Shown here piece by piece: positions 45,248 to 53,391 of a stretch of 64,000 bases of DNA; within the stretch, counting starts at the first letter, position 1, and each line of letters starts with the position of its first letter. Location of the stretch: positions 1-64,000 of the forward strand of contig DATANV010000033.1 of assembly GCA_036266075.1 (NCBI GenBank), in the 5' to 3' direction. The position numbers and the translations under genes were made by a program. The notes beneath the pieces were generated by a model. It had not been told where the DNA came from, searched no databases, and worked only from the letters and a program-made list of their open reading frames with translations. This DNA is from VRUE01 sp036266075. Its GTDB lineage: Bacteria; Actinomycetota; Thermoleophilia; Solirubrobacterales; 70-9.

Positions 45248-46737
45248 TCAACTCGCTGCTCTGGACTCCGCTCGTCTTCGGCCTCGTCGGCCTCGTCCTG
45301 CCGAAGCGGCTGACCGGCTGGTGGGCTGTGCTGGGGACGGCGGTCACGCTGGGGCTGGCGATCGCGCTGCTGGTCGGCTTCGACTCGGGCGCGAGCGGCC
45401 TGCAGGACAGCGTCGACGTCAACTGGATTCCGGGGCTCGGCGTCGACTACAGCCTCGGCATCGACGGGCTCAACGTCTTCCTAGTCCTGCTCACCGCGGT
45501 GCTCTGGACTGGGGCGACGGCCTTCGCCGCCTTCCGCGAGCAGGAGCGCCCGCACCTCTTCTTCCTGATGATGCTGCTCGCCGAGACGGCGACGCTGGGC
45601 TCGTTCCTTGCCCAGGACCTGCTGCTCTTCGTCCTCTTCTTCGACCTGATGCTGGTCCCGTTCTACTTCCTCTTCGGCGCTTGGGGGAGCGACCGCGCGG
45701 ACGGGATCACGGCATCGGCGGCGACGCTGAAGATGATCGTCTACACGCTCGTCGGCTCGCTGCTGATGCTGGTCGGGGCGATCGCCGTCGCGATCATCGC
45801 CGCCGACGGCGGCCACCTCACCTTCTCGATCGCCGAACTTGCCCAGCACCCGGTCGCCGAGGGCAGCCAGCGCTGGATCTTCTGGTTCTTCGCCGCCGCC
45901 TTCCTGGTCAAGATGCCGGCCTTCCTGCTGCACGGCTGGATGCCGGACGCTTACCGCGCCGCGCCGCTGCCGGTGCTGGCGGTCTTCTCCGGGGTGCTGG
46001 CCAAGGTCGGCGCCTACGGCTTCCTGCGCGTCGTCCTGCCGCTCTTCCCCGACGCGACGGTGCAGTTCCAGGAGGTCGTCCTGGTGATCGCCCTGGCCTC
46101 GATCCTCTACGGCTCGGTGATGGCCTTCACCCAGACCAACGTGCGGCTGATCGGCGGCTACTCCTCGGTCGCCCAGCTGGGCTTCATCACCGCCGGGATC
46201 TTCGCCCTGCGCGCCGACGGGGCCGACGGAGCGATCCTGCAGATGGTCAACCACGGACTGGTGGTTGCGCCGCTCTTCATCGTCGTCGCGCTGCTCGCCG
46301 AGCGCTCGGGCAGCGAGGACCTGCGCGAGATGGGCGGCATGGCGCTGCGCGCCCCGGTCCTGGCGGCGCTCTTCCTGATCGTCACCCTGGCGGTCCTGGC
46401 GATGCCCGGCTCGGCCAACTTCGTCGGCGAGTTCTACATCCTCAATGGCCTCTTCCAGGCGAAGATCGTCTTCGCCTTCGTCGCGATCAGCGGCGTCGCG
46501 ATGTCGGCTTACTACGCGCTGCGCCTCTACCAGCGGACGATGCACAACCGCAAGCCCGAGGGGATCGCCTCGCGCGAGATCGATTGGCGCGACGGGGTCG
46601 TGCTGGCGCCGCTGGTGCTCTGCATCCTCGGCCTGGCGCTGTACCCGCAGCTGATCCTGCACCGGGCGGATCCGGCCGTCCAGGCGCGCATCGAGGCGCT
46701 CAGCCCGTCGGTCGAAGGGACGCTGGCGAACCGATGA
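45244..46737 (+). CDS. nuoM: NADH-quinone oxidoreductase subunit M
   Basis: 497 residues, about 14 helices. FFDLMLVPFYFLFGAWGSD, FLVKMPAFLLHGWMPDAYRAAPLPVLAVFSGVLAKVGAYG and RLIGGYSSVAQLGF are family hallmarks with the key lysines and glutamate of the pump. Four-base overlaps on both sides. Confidence 0.97.
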   Translation: MINSLLWTPLVFGLVGLVLPKRLTGWWAVLGTAVTLGLAIALLVGFDSGASGLQDSVDVNWIPGLGVDYSLGIDGLNVFLVLLTAVLWTGATAFAAFREQERPHLFFLMMLLAETATLGSFLAQDLLLFVLFFDLMLVPFYFLFGAWGSDRADGITASAATLKMIVYTLVGSLLMLVGAIAVAIIAADGGHLTFSIAELAQHPVAEGSQRWIFWFFAAAFLVKMPAFLLHGWMPDAYRAAPLPVLAVFSGVLAKVGAYGFLRVVLPLFPDATVQFQEVVLVIALASILYGSVMAFTQTNVRLIGGYSSVAQLGFITAGIFALRADGADGAILQMVNHGLVVAPLFIVVALLAERSGSEDLREMGGMALRAPVLAALFLIVTLAVLAMPGSANFVGEFYILNGLFQAKIVFAFVAISGVAMSAYYALRLYQRTMHNRKPEGIASREIDWRDGVVLAPLVLCILGLALYPQLILHRADPAVQARIEALSPSVEGTLANR

Positions 46738-48236
46738 CCGCAGCGTTCGAGCCCCCCCACATCGACTACGCCGGAATCTCGCCGGTGATCGCGCTGACGG
46801 TCGGCATCTGCTTGCTGTTGATGGCGGCCGTCTTCGAGCCGCTGCGCCGCACCCCGTCCGGGCTGACCCTCCTCACCCTGGCGACTACCGCCGGCCTCCT
46901 GATCTGGCGCTGGAACGACCCGACCGACCTCGTCGCCGGGTCGCTGCGGCTCGACGACCTGGCGATCGCGATCTCGCTGATCGCCGTCTTCAGCGCCGCC
47001 TTCGCAGTGCTGTTCTCGATCCGCGAGCCGGCCGCCGAGCACGCCGGCTCGGGCGAGTACCACGCGCTGCTGCTCGGCTCGGTGCTGGGGATGACGCTGC
47101 TCGCCCAGGCCCAGAACCTGGTCAGCTTCTTCGTCGCCCTGGAGACGCTCTCGATCCCCCTCTACATCCTCTGCGCGACCAACCTGCGCCACGAGCGCTC
47201 GCTCGAGTCGGGCCTCAAGTACCTGATCGTCGGCTCGCTCGGCTCGGCGACGCTGCTCTACGGGATGGCCTTCCTCTACGGCGGCTCGGGCTCGACCGAC
47301 TTCGCCGGGATCGCCGCCGGCATCGGCGGCGAGGGGCTGCTCGGCGACCCGCTCGTCCTGGTCGGGATCGCGATGGCCGCCGTCGGCCTCGCCTTCAAGA
47401 CCTCGGTCGCGCCCTTCCACCAGTGGACGCCCGACGTCTACGAGGGGGCGCCGAGCCCGATCACCGCCTTCATGGCGGTGGCGACCAAGGCGGCGGCCTT
47501 CGCGGTCTTCGTCCGCTTCTTCGACGTCGCCCTGCTGCCGCAGGCGAGCGACTGGCAGCCGGCGCTCGCCGTCCTCGCGGCGATCTCGATCGTCGTCGGC
47601 AACGTCGGCGCCCTCGGTCAGGACTCGCTCAAGCGGCTGCTCGGCTACTCGGGCATCGCCCAGGCCGGCTACATCCTCGGCGGCTTGGTCGTGGCGAGCC
47701 AGGTGGGCGTCGACGCACTGGTCTTCTACCTGGCCGGCTACGCGCTGATGAACATGGCCGCCTTCGCGGCGATCGTCGCCCGCGAGCGCGAGACCGGCTG
47801 GGGCGACTCGATCGAGGCGATCCGCGGCCTCGGCCGCGAGCGGCCGCTGCTCGCCTGGCCGCTGACGATCTCGATGCTGGCGCTGGCCGGGCTGCCGGCG
47901 ACCGTCGGCTTCATCGGCAAGCTCTACCTGATCGAGGCGCTAGTCGAAGGCGACTACACCTGGCTGGCGGTCTTCATCGCGGTGGGCACGATGATCTCGC
48001 TCGCCTACTACCTGCGGGTGGTGGCGGCGATGTGGATGCGCCCCGGCGGCGAGGTCTCGGCGACGCCCGCGATCGCCGGCGCCTCTCCGGAGGCCGACCC
48101 GATCGACCCCGATGCCGGCCGCCGCATCTACCTGGTCGGCCCGGCCCTCCTCGCCGCCGCGGGCGCCGTCTTCTTCGGCGTGATCCCCCAGCCTCTGGTC
48201 GAGTTCGCCCAGCAGGCAGGCGCTTCGCTCTTCTAG
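46734..48236 (+). CDS. nuoN: NADH-quinone oxidoreductase subunit N
   Basis: 500 residues, about 14 helices. LVSFFVALETLSIPLYILCA, GLAFKTSVAPFHQWTPDVYEGAPSPITAF and KRLLGYSGIAQAGYILGG identify the third antiporter-like subunit. ATG at 46734 overlaps nuoM; reading upstream of it is nuoM/L in a shifted frame. Last gene of the nuoA-N set. Confidence 0.97.
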   Translation: MTAAFEPPHIDYAGISPVIALTVGICLLLMAAVFEPLRRTPSGLTLLTLATTAGLLIWRWNDPTDLVAGSLRLDDLAIAISLIAVFSAAFAVLFSIREPAAEHAGSGEYHALLLGSVLGMTLLAQAQNLVSFFVALETLSIPLYILCATNLRHERSLESGLKYLIVGSLGSATLLYGMAFLYGGSGSTDFAGIAAGIGGEGLLGDPLVLVGIAMAAVGLAFKTSVAPFHQWTPDVYEGAPSPITAFMAVATKAAAFAVFVRFFDVALLPQASDWQPALAVLAAISIVVGNVGALGQDSLKRLLGYSGIAQAGYILGGLVVASQVGVDALVFYLAGYALMNMAAFAAIVARERETGWGDSIEAIRGLGRERPLLAWPLTISMLALAGLPATVGFIGKLYLIEALVEGDYTWLAVFIAVGTMISLAYYLRVVAAMWMRPGGEVSATPAIAGASPEADPIDPDAGRRIYLVGPALLAAAGAVFFGVIPQPLVEFAQQAGASLF

Positions 48237-48248
48237 GGCGGTAGCCAG

Positions 48249-49172
48249 ATGGTCGCCCTGCTGACCGCCGCGACGATCGCCGGTGCGGTCGCGGTCGGCG
48301 TTTGGGCGGAGCGGCGGCGGCCGCAGGCGGCGGCCAGGGCGGCGCGGCGCTCGCTGACGCTGATGCTCTATGTGCTGCTGCCGCCGGTGATCTTCTTTAA
48401 CATCGCCGCAAGCCACATCGACGTCGGCCACGGCGTCGGCCTTCTGCTGGGGCTCGTCGCCTCATCGCTGGGAGCGCTGATCGCCTACCTGGTGGCGAGC
48501 CGCGTCCTGCGCCTCTCCAACCCGCGGACCGGCGCCGTCGTCTGCACCGTGCTCAGCGTCAACACCGGCTATCTCGGCTACCCGCTGACCGTGGCGCTGC
48601 TGGGACGCGACCAGCTGCCGACGGCGGTCCTCTATGACGTGCTCGTCACCGGGCCCTGCCTGCTGCTGGGCGCCTTCGCGGTCGGCGCGGCGTTGGGGAC
48701 GAAGGCAGGCGAAACGCCGCGCGACCGCGTGCGGGCCTTCTTCACCCGCAACCCGCCGCTGTACGCGGCGATCGCCGGCATCCTCGCGCCGAGCGCGCTG
48801 GCGCCGCAGCTCCTCGTCGACCTCTCGCAGGCGCTGCTGGTGGCGATCCTGCCGATCGGCTTCTTCGCCGTCGGCGCCACCCTGGCCGAGAATGCGGAAC
48901 ACGGCGAGCTGCCGATGCCGCCACCGCTGTCCAGGCCCGTCGCGCTCGCTCTGGGCTCGCGCCTGCTGCTGGTCCCGGCGCTGCTGACCCTGATGGCAGC
49001 GCCCCTGATCGACCTCCCCGCCGCGTACCGCCTGATGGCGGCAATGCCCTCCGGCATCAACTCGATGGTCGTCGCCCACGCCTACGGCCTCGACATGGAG
49101 ATCACCGCCGAGGCCGTCACCTGGTCGACGACGATCGTCGTCCTCGCCGCCCTCGTCTCACTGCTCGTCTGA
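48249..49172 (+). CDS. AEC-family permease
   Basis: 307 residues with about nine helices. LYVLLPPVIFFNIAASHID, CTVLSVNTGYLGYPLTVALLGRDQL and the C-terminal PLIDLPAAYRLMAAMPSGINSMVVAHAYGLD match the auxin efflux carrier/malate permease family. Probably transports an organic acid. Twelve bases after nuoN; may be read through from the nuo operon but shows no link in function. Confidence 0.88.
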   Translation: MVALLTAATIAGAVAVGVWAERRRPQAAARAARRSLTLMLYVLLPPVIFFNIAASHIDVGHGVGLLLGLVASSLGALIAYLVASRVLRLSNPRTGAVVCTVLSVNTGYLGYPLTVALLGRDQLPTAVLYDVLVTGPCLLLGAFAVGAALGTKAGETPRDRVRAFFTRNPPLYAAIAGILAPSALAPQLLVDLSQALLVAILPIGFFAVGATLAENAEHGELPMPPPLSRPVALALGSRLLLVPALLTLMAAPLIDLPAAYRLMAAMPSGINSMVVAHAYGLDMEITAEAVTWSTTIVVLAALVSLLV

Positions 49173-49205
49173 AGATCGCCCTCGCCCCCCGGCTACGCTG
49201 CGAGG

Positions 49206-49577
49206 GTGCTCCAGCACGTGACGCTCGAGGTGGTTCCGGGCGAGGTCGAGCGCTCGCTCGAGCTCTGGCGGCTGCTCGGATTCGAGCGCGTCGAGCCGCC
49301 CGCGGCACTGGCGGAGACCTTCGTCTGGGTCGAACGCGGGGGTACGCAGATCCACCTCGAACGCAACCCGTCGCCGGTCGTGCCGCCACATGGCCACGCG
49401 GCAGTAGTGGTCGCCGACTTCGACGCCGTGGTAGAGCGCTTACGAACGGCCGGCTTCGAAGTCACGCCCGGCAGCGCCCACTGGGGCGCGCCGCGCGCAA
49501 AGGTCCTCGCCCCAGGCGGCCACATCGTCGAGCTGATGGCTGCGCCGCCCGGTACGACCGGCGCCATCCGACTTTGA
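49206..49577 (+). CDS. VOC (glyoxalase-like) protein
   Basis: 123 residues, vicinal-oxygen-chelate fold made of two beta-alpha-beta-beta-beta modules. QHVTLEVVPGEVERSLELWRLLG, HGHAAVVVADFDAVVERLRTAG and APGGHIVELMA supply candidate metal ligands (His, His, Glu). GTG at 49206 is one residue from the first strand. The last residues and stop lie in palindromic repeat B2 (AIRL then stop). Substrate unknown. Confidence 0.85.
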   Translation: MLQHVTLEVVPGEVERSLELWRLLGFERVEPPAALAETFVWVERGGTQIHLERNPSPVVPPHGHAAVVVADFDAVVERLRTAGFEVTPGSAHWGAPRAKVLAPGGHIVELMAAPPGTTGAIRL

Positions 49578-49606
49578 CCCCACCCGAGCGGGGTCAAAGT
49601 CGGATG
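49565..49606. repeat. Palindromic repeat family B, copy 2
   Basis: CATCCGACTTTGACCCC (49565-49581) pairs perfectly with 49590-49606 around an eight-base loop. It supplies the TGA stop of the VOC gene and would make a strong terminator. The copy in nuoG has compensating changes in both arms (GATATT for GACTTT). Confidence 0.85.
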
Positions 49607-49607
49607 C

Positions 49608-49647
49608 GCGCATCGTAGCCGCGTCTTGAGGCGCGGCTACGATGCGC
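49608..49647. repeat. Perfect hairpin at the start of the ThyX-like gene
   Basis: GCGCATCGTAGCCGCG (49608-49623) pairs with 49632-49647 without mismatch. It follows repeat B2 directly and ends two bases before the GTG of the next gene, so it would mask the region where a ribosome site is expected. Possibly a second element inserted next to B2 or a translation switch. Confidence 0.7.
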
Positions 49648-49649
49648 GG

Positions 49650-51281
49650 GTGCGCTACCCGGTCGAGGCTTTTACCGTGAAGGAGCGAGAGCTTCTCGCC
49701 CCCCACTTCACCAACCTCGACCGGCCCGTGTTCGCGCTCGTCAACCTGCCGGAGACGGTCAAGGGAGCGCTTTTTGCCCGCTACTCGCGATATTCGGGGA
49801 CGGTGCGGCGGCTCTACTTGGAGGAGTTTGCGGCAGACACGCCGGCCGGCGAGCGGCCCTTCGACGGGGCCGAGGGGGAGCGCGCGGCGAAGCTCTACGA
49901 GCGGGTCTTCCTCGGCTACGGCGACGACTCGATCGCCCAGGTCGGCGGTGCCCATATCGCCTGCGAGTGGGTCTCCAACGTCCTCACCAAGGTCCTGCAG
50001 CGCGGCCGGCTGGCCGCCTACCTCGAGCAGTCGACCCGCTACATCCCCTACGACACGCCGCTGCCCGACGATGCAGGCGGCGGCTACCGCTACTACCGCG
50101 GCGAGGACCTCGGCCGCGAGTTCGGCCTGGCGATGGACGAGCTGTTCGCGATCTACTCGCGCTCGCTTGGGCGGGTCGAGGAGTGGGCGGCGGAGCGCTG
50201 GCCGCGCGGCGAGGAGCCGGAGGCCGCCTGGCAGCGCTCGATCCGCGCCAAGGCGCTCGACCTGCTGCGTGGGCTGCTGCCGGCGGCGACCCTGAGCCAC
50301 GTCGGCATGTACGCGACCGGCCAGGCCTACGAGCAGCTGCTGCTGCGGCTGATGGCCTCCCCTCTGCCCGAGGCGCGCGAGTACGGCGGCATGATCCTGC
50401 GCGAGCTGCAGCAGGTGATGCCGAGCTTCGTCTCGCGAGTCGAGCGGCCCGACCGCGGCGGCGAGTGGATCTCCTACCTGAAGCAGCGCCGCGAGGCAAC
50501 CGAGAGCTGGGTCGCCCGGCTCGGCCTCGACCGGCGCGGCGCCGCCGAGGACACGCCGGCGGTCGAGCTGATCCACGTCGACGGGACCGAAGAGGACCTG
50601 CTTGCCGCCTGCCTGTTCGAGTCGGCCTCGGCCTCGGAGACCGAGATCCGCGGCCGCGTCGACGTGCTCGATCGCGAGGAGCGGGCCGCGCTGCTGGCGG
50701 CGGTGGTCGGCGAGCGGGTCAACCGGCGGCACCGCCCCGGGCGCGGCTTCGAGGCGCTGCGCTACCGCTTCGAGATCGTCTCCGACTACGGCGCCTTCCG
50801 CGACCTGCAGCGCCATCGCATGCTGACCTGCCAGTGGCAACGGCTGGGACCCGACCTCGGCGCCGGCGTGCCCGATGAGGTGCGCGAGGCGGGCGCCGGC
50901 GAGGAGTTCGACCGGGCGTTGGAGATCTCGCGCACCGAGCACGACCGCCTGCGCGACGCCGGCCTCGCCGAGCAGGCCCCCTACGCACTCTGCCTCGCCT
51001 ACCGGATCCGCTACGTGCTCGACCTCAACGCGCGCGAGGCGATGCACCTGATCGAGCTGCGCTCGGGCCGCGAGGGCCACCCTGCCTACCGGGCGGTCGC
51101 CCAGGCGATGCACGAGCGAATCGCCGCGATCCACCCGGCGGTGGCCGCAGCGATGAGCCACGTCGACACCTCACAGGAGCCCCGCCTCGAGCGGATCCTC
51201 AGCGAGATCCGGACGCAGCGCAAGCGCACCGCCGCGGGCACCGCCAGCGAGGCACCGCCCGGCCTCAACCCGCTCGGCTGA
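49650..51281 (+). CDS. Tandem ThyX-like (FAD-dependent thymidylate synthase family) protein
   Basis: About 543 residues, twice the length of ThyX. The first unit has YGDDSIAQVGGAHIACEWVS and VLQRGRLAAYLEQSTRY; the second has NRRHRPGRGFEALRY, FEIVSDYGAFRDLQRHR and MLTCQWQRLGPDLGA. Both correspond to the ThyX fold, but the classical RHRxxSxxxxSxR motif is incomplete in each (RGR...QSTR; RHR...WQR). It may combine the two halves into one site, or be a non-canonical flavoprotein. GTG at 49650 begins RYPVEAF. No visible ribosome site because of the adjoining hairpin. Confidence 0.8.
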   Translation: MRYPVEAFTVKERELLAPHFTNLDRPVFALVNLPETVKGALFARYSRYSGTVRRLYLEEFAADTPAGERPFDGAEGERAAKLYERVFLGYGDDSIAQVGGAHIACEWVSNVLTKVLQRGRLAAYLEQSTRYIPYDTPLPDDAGGGYRYYRGEDLGREFGLAMDELFAIYSRSLGRVEEWAAERWPRGEEPEAAWQRSIRAKALDLLRGLLPAATLSHVGMYATGQAYEQLLLRLMASPLPEAREYGGMILRELQQVMPSFVSRVERPDRGGEWISYLKQRREATESWVARLGLDRRGAAEDTPAVELIHVDGTEEDLLAACLFESASASETEIRGRVDVLDREERAALLAAVVGERVNRRHRPGRGFEALRYRFEIVSDYGAFRDLQRHRMLTCQWQRLGPDLGAGVPDEVREAGAGEEFDRALEISRTEHDRLRDAGLAEQAPYALCLAYRIRYVLDLNAREAMHLIELRSGREGHPAYRAVAQAMHERIAAIHPAVAAAMSHVDTSQEPRLERILSEIRTQRKRTAAGTASEAPPGLNPLG

Positions 51282-51300
51282 GGCCGGCCGCAGCGGGGGC

Positions 51301-51324
51301 GGGGCCGGGATCGCTCCCGGCCCC
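51301..51324. terminator. Two-way terminator
   Basis: GGGGCCGGGA-TCGC-TCCCGGCCCC, a perfect 10-bp stem between the converging ThyX-like and secreted-protein genes. Confidence 0.75.
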
Positions 51325-51332
51325 CACTGCCC

Positions 51333-51989
51333 CTATTCGACCCAGGTGCCTGTCTGCGGACCCTCTTTCGATTCTTCGTCCTCGTACGCGCTGACTGTCA
51401 CTTCGCTGACATATTTGCCTTCTTTGCCGTTGCCGCCGATCATCTGGCAGAGCATCCCGCCGGACTTTTCATAGACGATCCCTTCGGCTGTGATTGTCGC
51501 GTCGAAGTCGCGGGTTTTCCCCGCCCCTGTGTTGGTGTATTTGACGCCTTTCTGCGGTGTCTGCGTGCCGATCTTCAGCGTGCAGTTGAGCGCCGGGATC
51601 GAGACTTCGATCTTTTTCCCAGCCGGACAGACGATGTGCAGCTGGGAATGGCCGTTGGCGTCTGTTTTGCCTGTGAAGACGAAGTCGCATTCGTTCGTCG
51701 TCACGGTCGCGTTGTTGGCTTCTTGTTTGCAGTTTTCGTATTTCGGTTTGAGTGTGAGTTCGCCCACTTCCTGGGCAACGGTTGTGCCTTCGAAGTGGCT
51801 TTTTTCGCATTCGACGGCGCCGAAGGGAAAGGCGAATTCGTTGGCGTGGGTGTTGTCCTGTTCGCCTGTGACGATCATCGGAGCCGTTTCGAAGTGGAAT
51901 TCGTGGGCTGAGGCGGTGGCGGCGGCCAGCGCGCCGATCGCCAAGGCCAGCGCGAGCGCAAGCCCGATTCTTTTGAGGCTGGGAGTCAT
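51333..51989 (-). CDS. Secreted protein of a lineage-specific family
   Basis: 218 residues. Signal peptide KRIGLALALALAIGALAAATASA, then HEFHFETAPMIVTGEQDNTH and a mature part with about seven cysteines, Thr/Lys/Glu-rich strands and no catalytic motif. Similar small secreted proteins starting with FHFETAP-type sequences occur, to my knowledge, as paralogues in Thermoleophilia. Base composition is clearly less GC-rich than its neighbours (many TTT, TCG, CTT codons). ATG at 51989 after AGGAACC. Function unknown. Confidence 0.75.
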   Translation of the reverse strand: MTPSLKRIGLALALALAIGALAAATASAHEFHFETAPMIVTGEQDNTHANEFAFPFGAVECEKSHFEGTTVAQEVGELTLKPKYENCKQEANNATVTTNECDFVFTGKTDANGHSQLHIVCPAGKKIEVSIPALNCTLKIGTQTPQKGVKYTNTGAGKTRDFDATITAEGIVYEKSGGMLCQMIGGNGKEGKYVSEVTVSAYEDEESKEGPQTGTWVE

Positions 51990-52065
51990 CTTGGTTCCTT
52001 CCTGTTCGCTTGCCGCGCCAAGCGCCAGGGACGCCCGTGCGGGTCCCGCTTCTCGGAACAACCAA

Positions 52066-52094
52066 TCCATAGCCGCCCACGAATCTAAAATCAA
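52066..52094 (-). promoter_or_regulatory. Candidate promoter for the secreted-protein gene
   Basis: Minus strand TTGATT (52089-52094), 17 bases, TATGGA (52066-52071). It lies 77 bases before the ATG at 51989 in an AT-rich patch and is the only good promoter-like pair in the gap. Confidence 0.5.
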
Positions 52095-52108
52095 GGAATC
52101 TTGAGTAT

Positions 52109-52924
52109 TTAGCGATCAGGGGGTGGGTTGGCCTGCTCGGCCTCGTCCCCACCGCCGAGTTCGGCGGCTGCCCTCTCGCCGGGGGTCGGCCACGGAATCG
52201 CTTCGCCCGCCGCCCACGCCGGCGGGCGGCCGCCGGGAACTCGGCCGACTATCAGCAGGCCGAGGTAGACGAACCAGAGGACGGCGAACTGGAATAGAAC
52301 GGGGAAGAAAGAGACGGCGCCGAGAGCCAGGCCGAGCGAGCCCCAGAAGCGGGTCAGGAGCCCGGTGCGCATTGCCCAAAGGGCGGTGTAGAACATCGCG
52401 ACGATGAAGCCGAGCTGGCCGGCGAGGGCGAAGCCGGCCGCCAGAGGACGCAGCGAGTCGCTGCTGAGCGTGTCGCTCGCGGCATCGTCGGCGCGCTCGC
52501 TGCCGAGCGCGACCCCCTTGGCGAGCAGGCGCGGGACTTCGCTGGTGACGAAGTCCTGGGCGGCGTGGACGGTCGAGACGCCGGTGAGAACCGCGGCGAC
52601 GGTGAGGAAAAGCGGCGCGGCGATCACGACGCCGATCAGGCGGCCGCGCACCCGCTCGCTGCGCGCCGCCGCGGCCTGGAAGAGGTAGGCGAGCGGCGCT
52701 GCCAGTAGGCCAATCGCAATTCCCTGCAGGACGCTGGCGACGATCCGCGCCGTGGCATGGGCATCGACGTTGCGCAGCAGCTCCGCTTCGCCGTCGCCGC
52801 CGCCGATCCGTTCGCCGACGACGAAGGCGGCGATGAAGGTGAGCAGGGCGGCGAGCGTGCAGAGCGAGACCGGCAGCGCCCAGCGCTCCTCCCAGGCGAG
52901 CTGCTCCGCCCTGCTCCGCGCCAC
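52109..52924 (-). CDS. Multi-spanning membrane protein, function unknown
   Basis: 271 residues with about six helices (for example LCTLAALLTFIAAFVVGERI, ASVLQGIAIGLLAAPLAYLFQ, LIGVVIAAPLFLTVAAVLTGV, LGFIVAMFYTALWAM and VLFQFAVLWFVYLGLLIVGRVP). The C-terminal 40 residues are Pro/Gly/Ala-rich and cytoplasmic. The helix spacing resembles DUF4386-like actinobacterial proteins, but I cannot name the family. GTG start two bases after the CBS gene stop: co-transcribed with it. Confidence 0.65.
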   Translation of the reverse strand: MARSRAEQLAWEERWALPVSLCTLAALLTFIAAFVVGERIGGGDGEAELLRNVDAHATARIVASVLQGIAIGLLAAPLAYLFQAAAARSERVRGRLIGVVIAAPLFLTVAAVLTGVSTVHAAQDFVTSEVPRLLAKGVALGSERADDAASDTLSSDSLRPLAAGFALAGQLGFIVAMFYTALWAMRTGLLTRFWGSLGLALGAVSFFPVLFQFAVLWFVYLGLLIVGRVPGGRPPAWAAGEAIPWPTPGERAAAELGGGDEAEQANPPPDR

Positions 52925-52926
52925 CG

Positions 52927-53373
52927 CTAGTCCCGCTCGTGGAAGTAGAACTGGGGCAGGGCACCCTCGATCACCTCGGCGGTCATCCGCTGCGCCACCT
53001 CGAGGTTGCCGGTGCGCACGGCGATGTCATCGAGGGTGACGATCCCGACCAGCCCGCCAGATTCGACGACGGGCAGACGCCGGACGCGGTGCTGGACCAT
53101 CAGCGCCGCCGCCTCGTCGAGCTCCATCTCCGGCTCGCCGCAGACCAGCGGCCGCGAGGCGTGTTCGCCGACCGGCGCAGCCGGATCGACCCCCTCGGCA
53201 AAGACGCGGACTGCGAGGTCGCGGTCGGTGACCATCGCCACCGGCGCGCCGGCCGGGTCGACGACGACGACTGAGCCGACGCGGTTGTCGCGCATCTGGC
53301 GGGCGACTGAAACGGCGCTCGCCTGCGGCTGGGCGGTGACGACGCCCGCGGTCATGATCTCGCGCAGCTGCAC
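52927..53373 (-). CDS. CBS-domain pair protein
   Basis: 148 residues with two CBS motifs. REIMTAGVVTAQPQASAVSVARQMRDNRVGSVVVVD and VAMVTDRDLAVRV form the first; EMELDEAAALMVQHRVRRLPVVE and LVGIVTLDDIAVRTG form the second. Such stand-alone pairs bind adenine nucleotides and sense energy state. GTG at 53373 begins QLREIMT. It precedes the membrane protein gene at 52109 in the same transcript, suggesting but not proving a regulatory link. Confidence 0.9.
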   Translation of the reverse strand: MQLREIMTAGVVTAQPQASAVSVARQMRDNRVGSVVVVDPAGAPVAMVTDRDLAVRVFAEGVDPAAPVGEHASRPLVCGEPEMELDEAAALMVQHRVRRLPVVESGGLVGIVTLDDIAVRTGNLEVAQRMTAEVIEGALPQFYFHERD

Positions 53374-53391
53374 GCCGCGTACGCTACCGGC

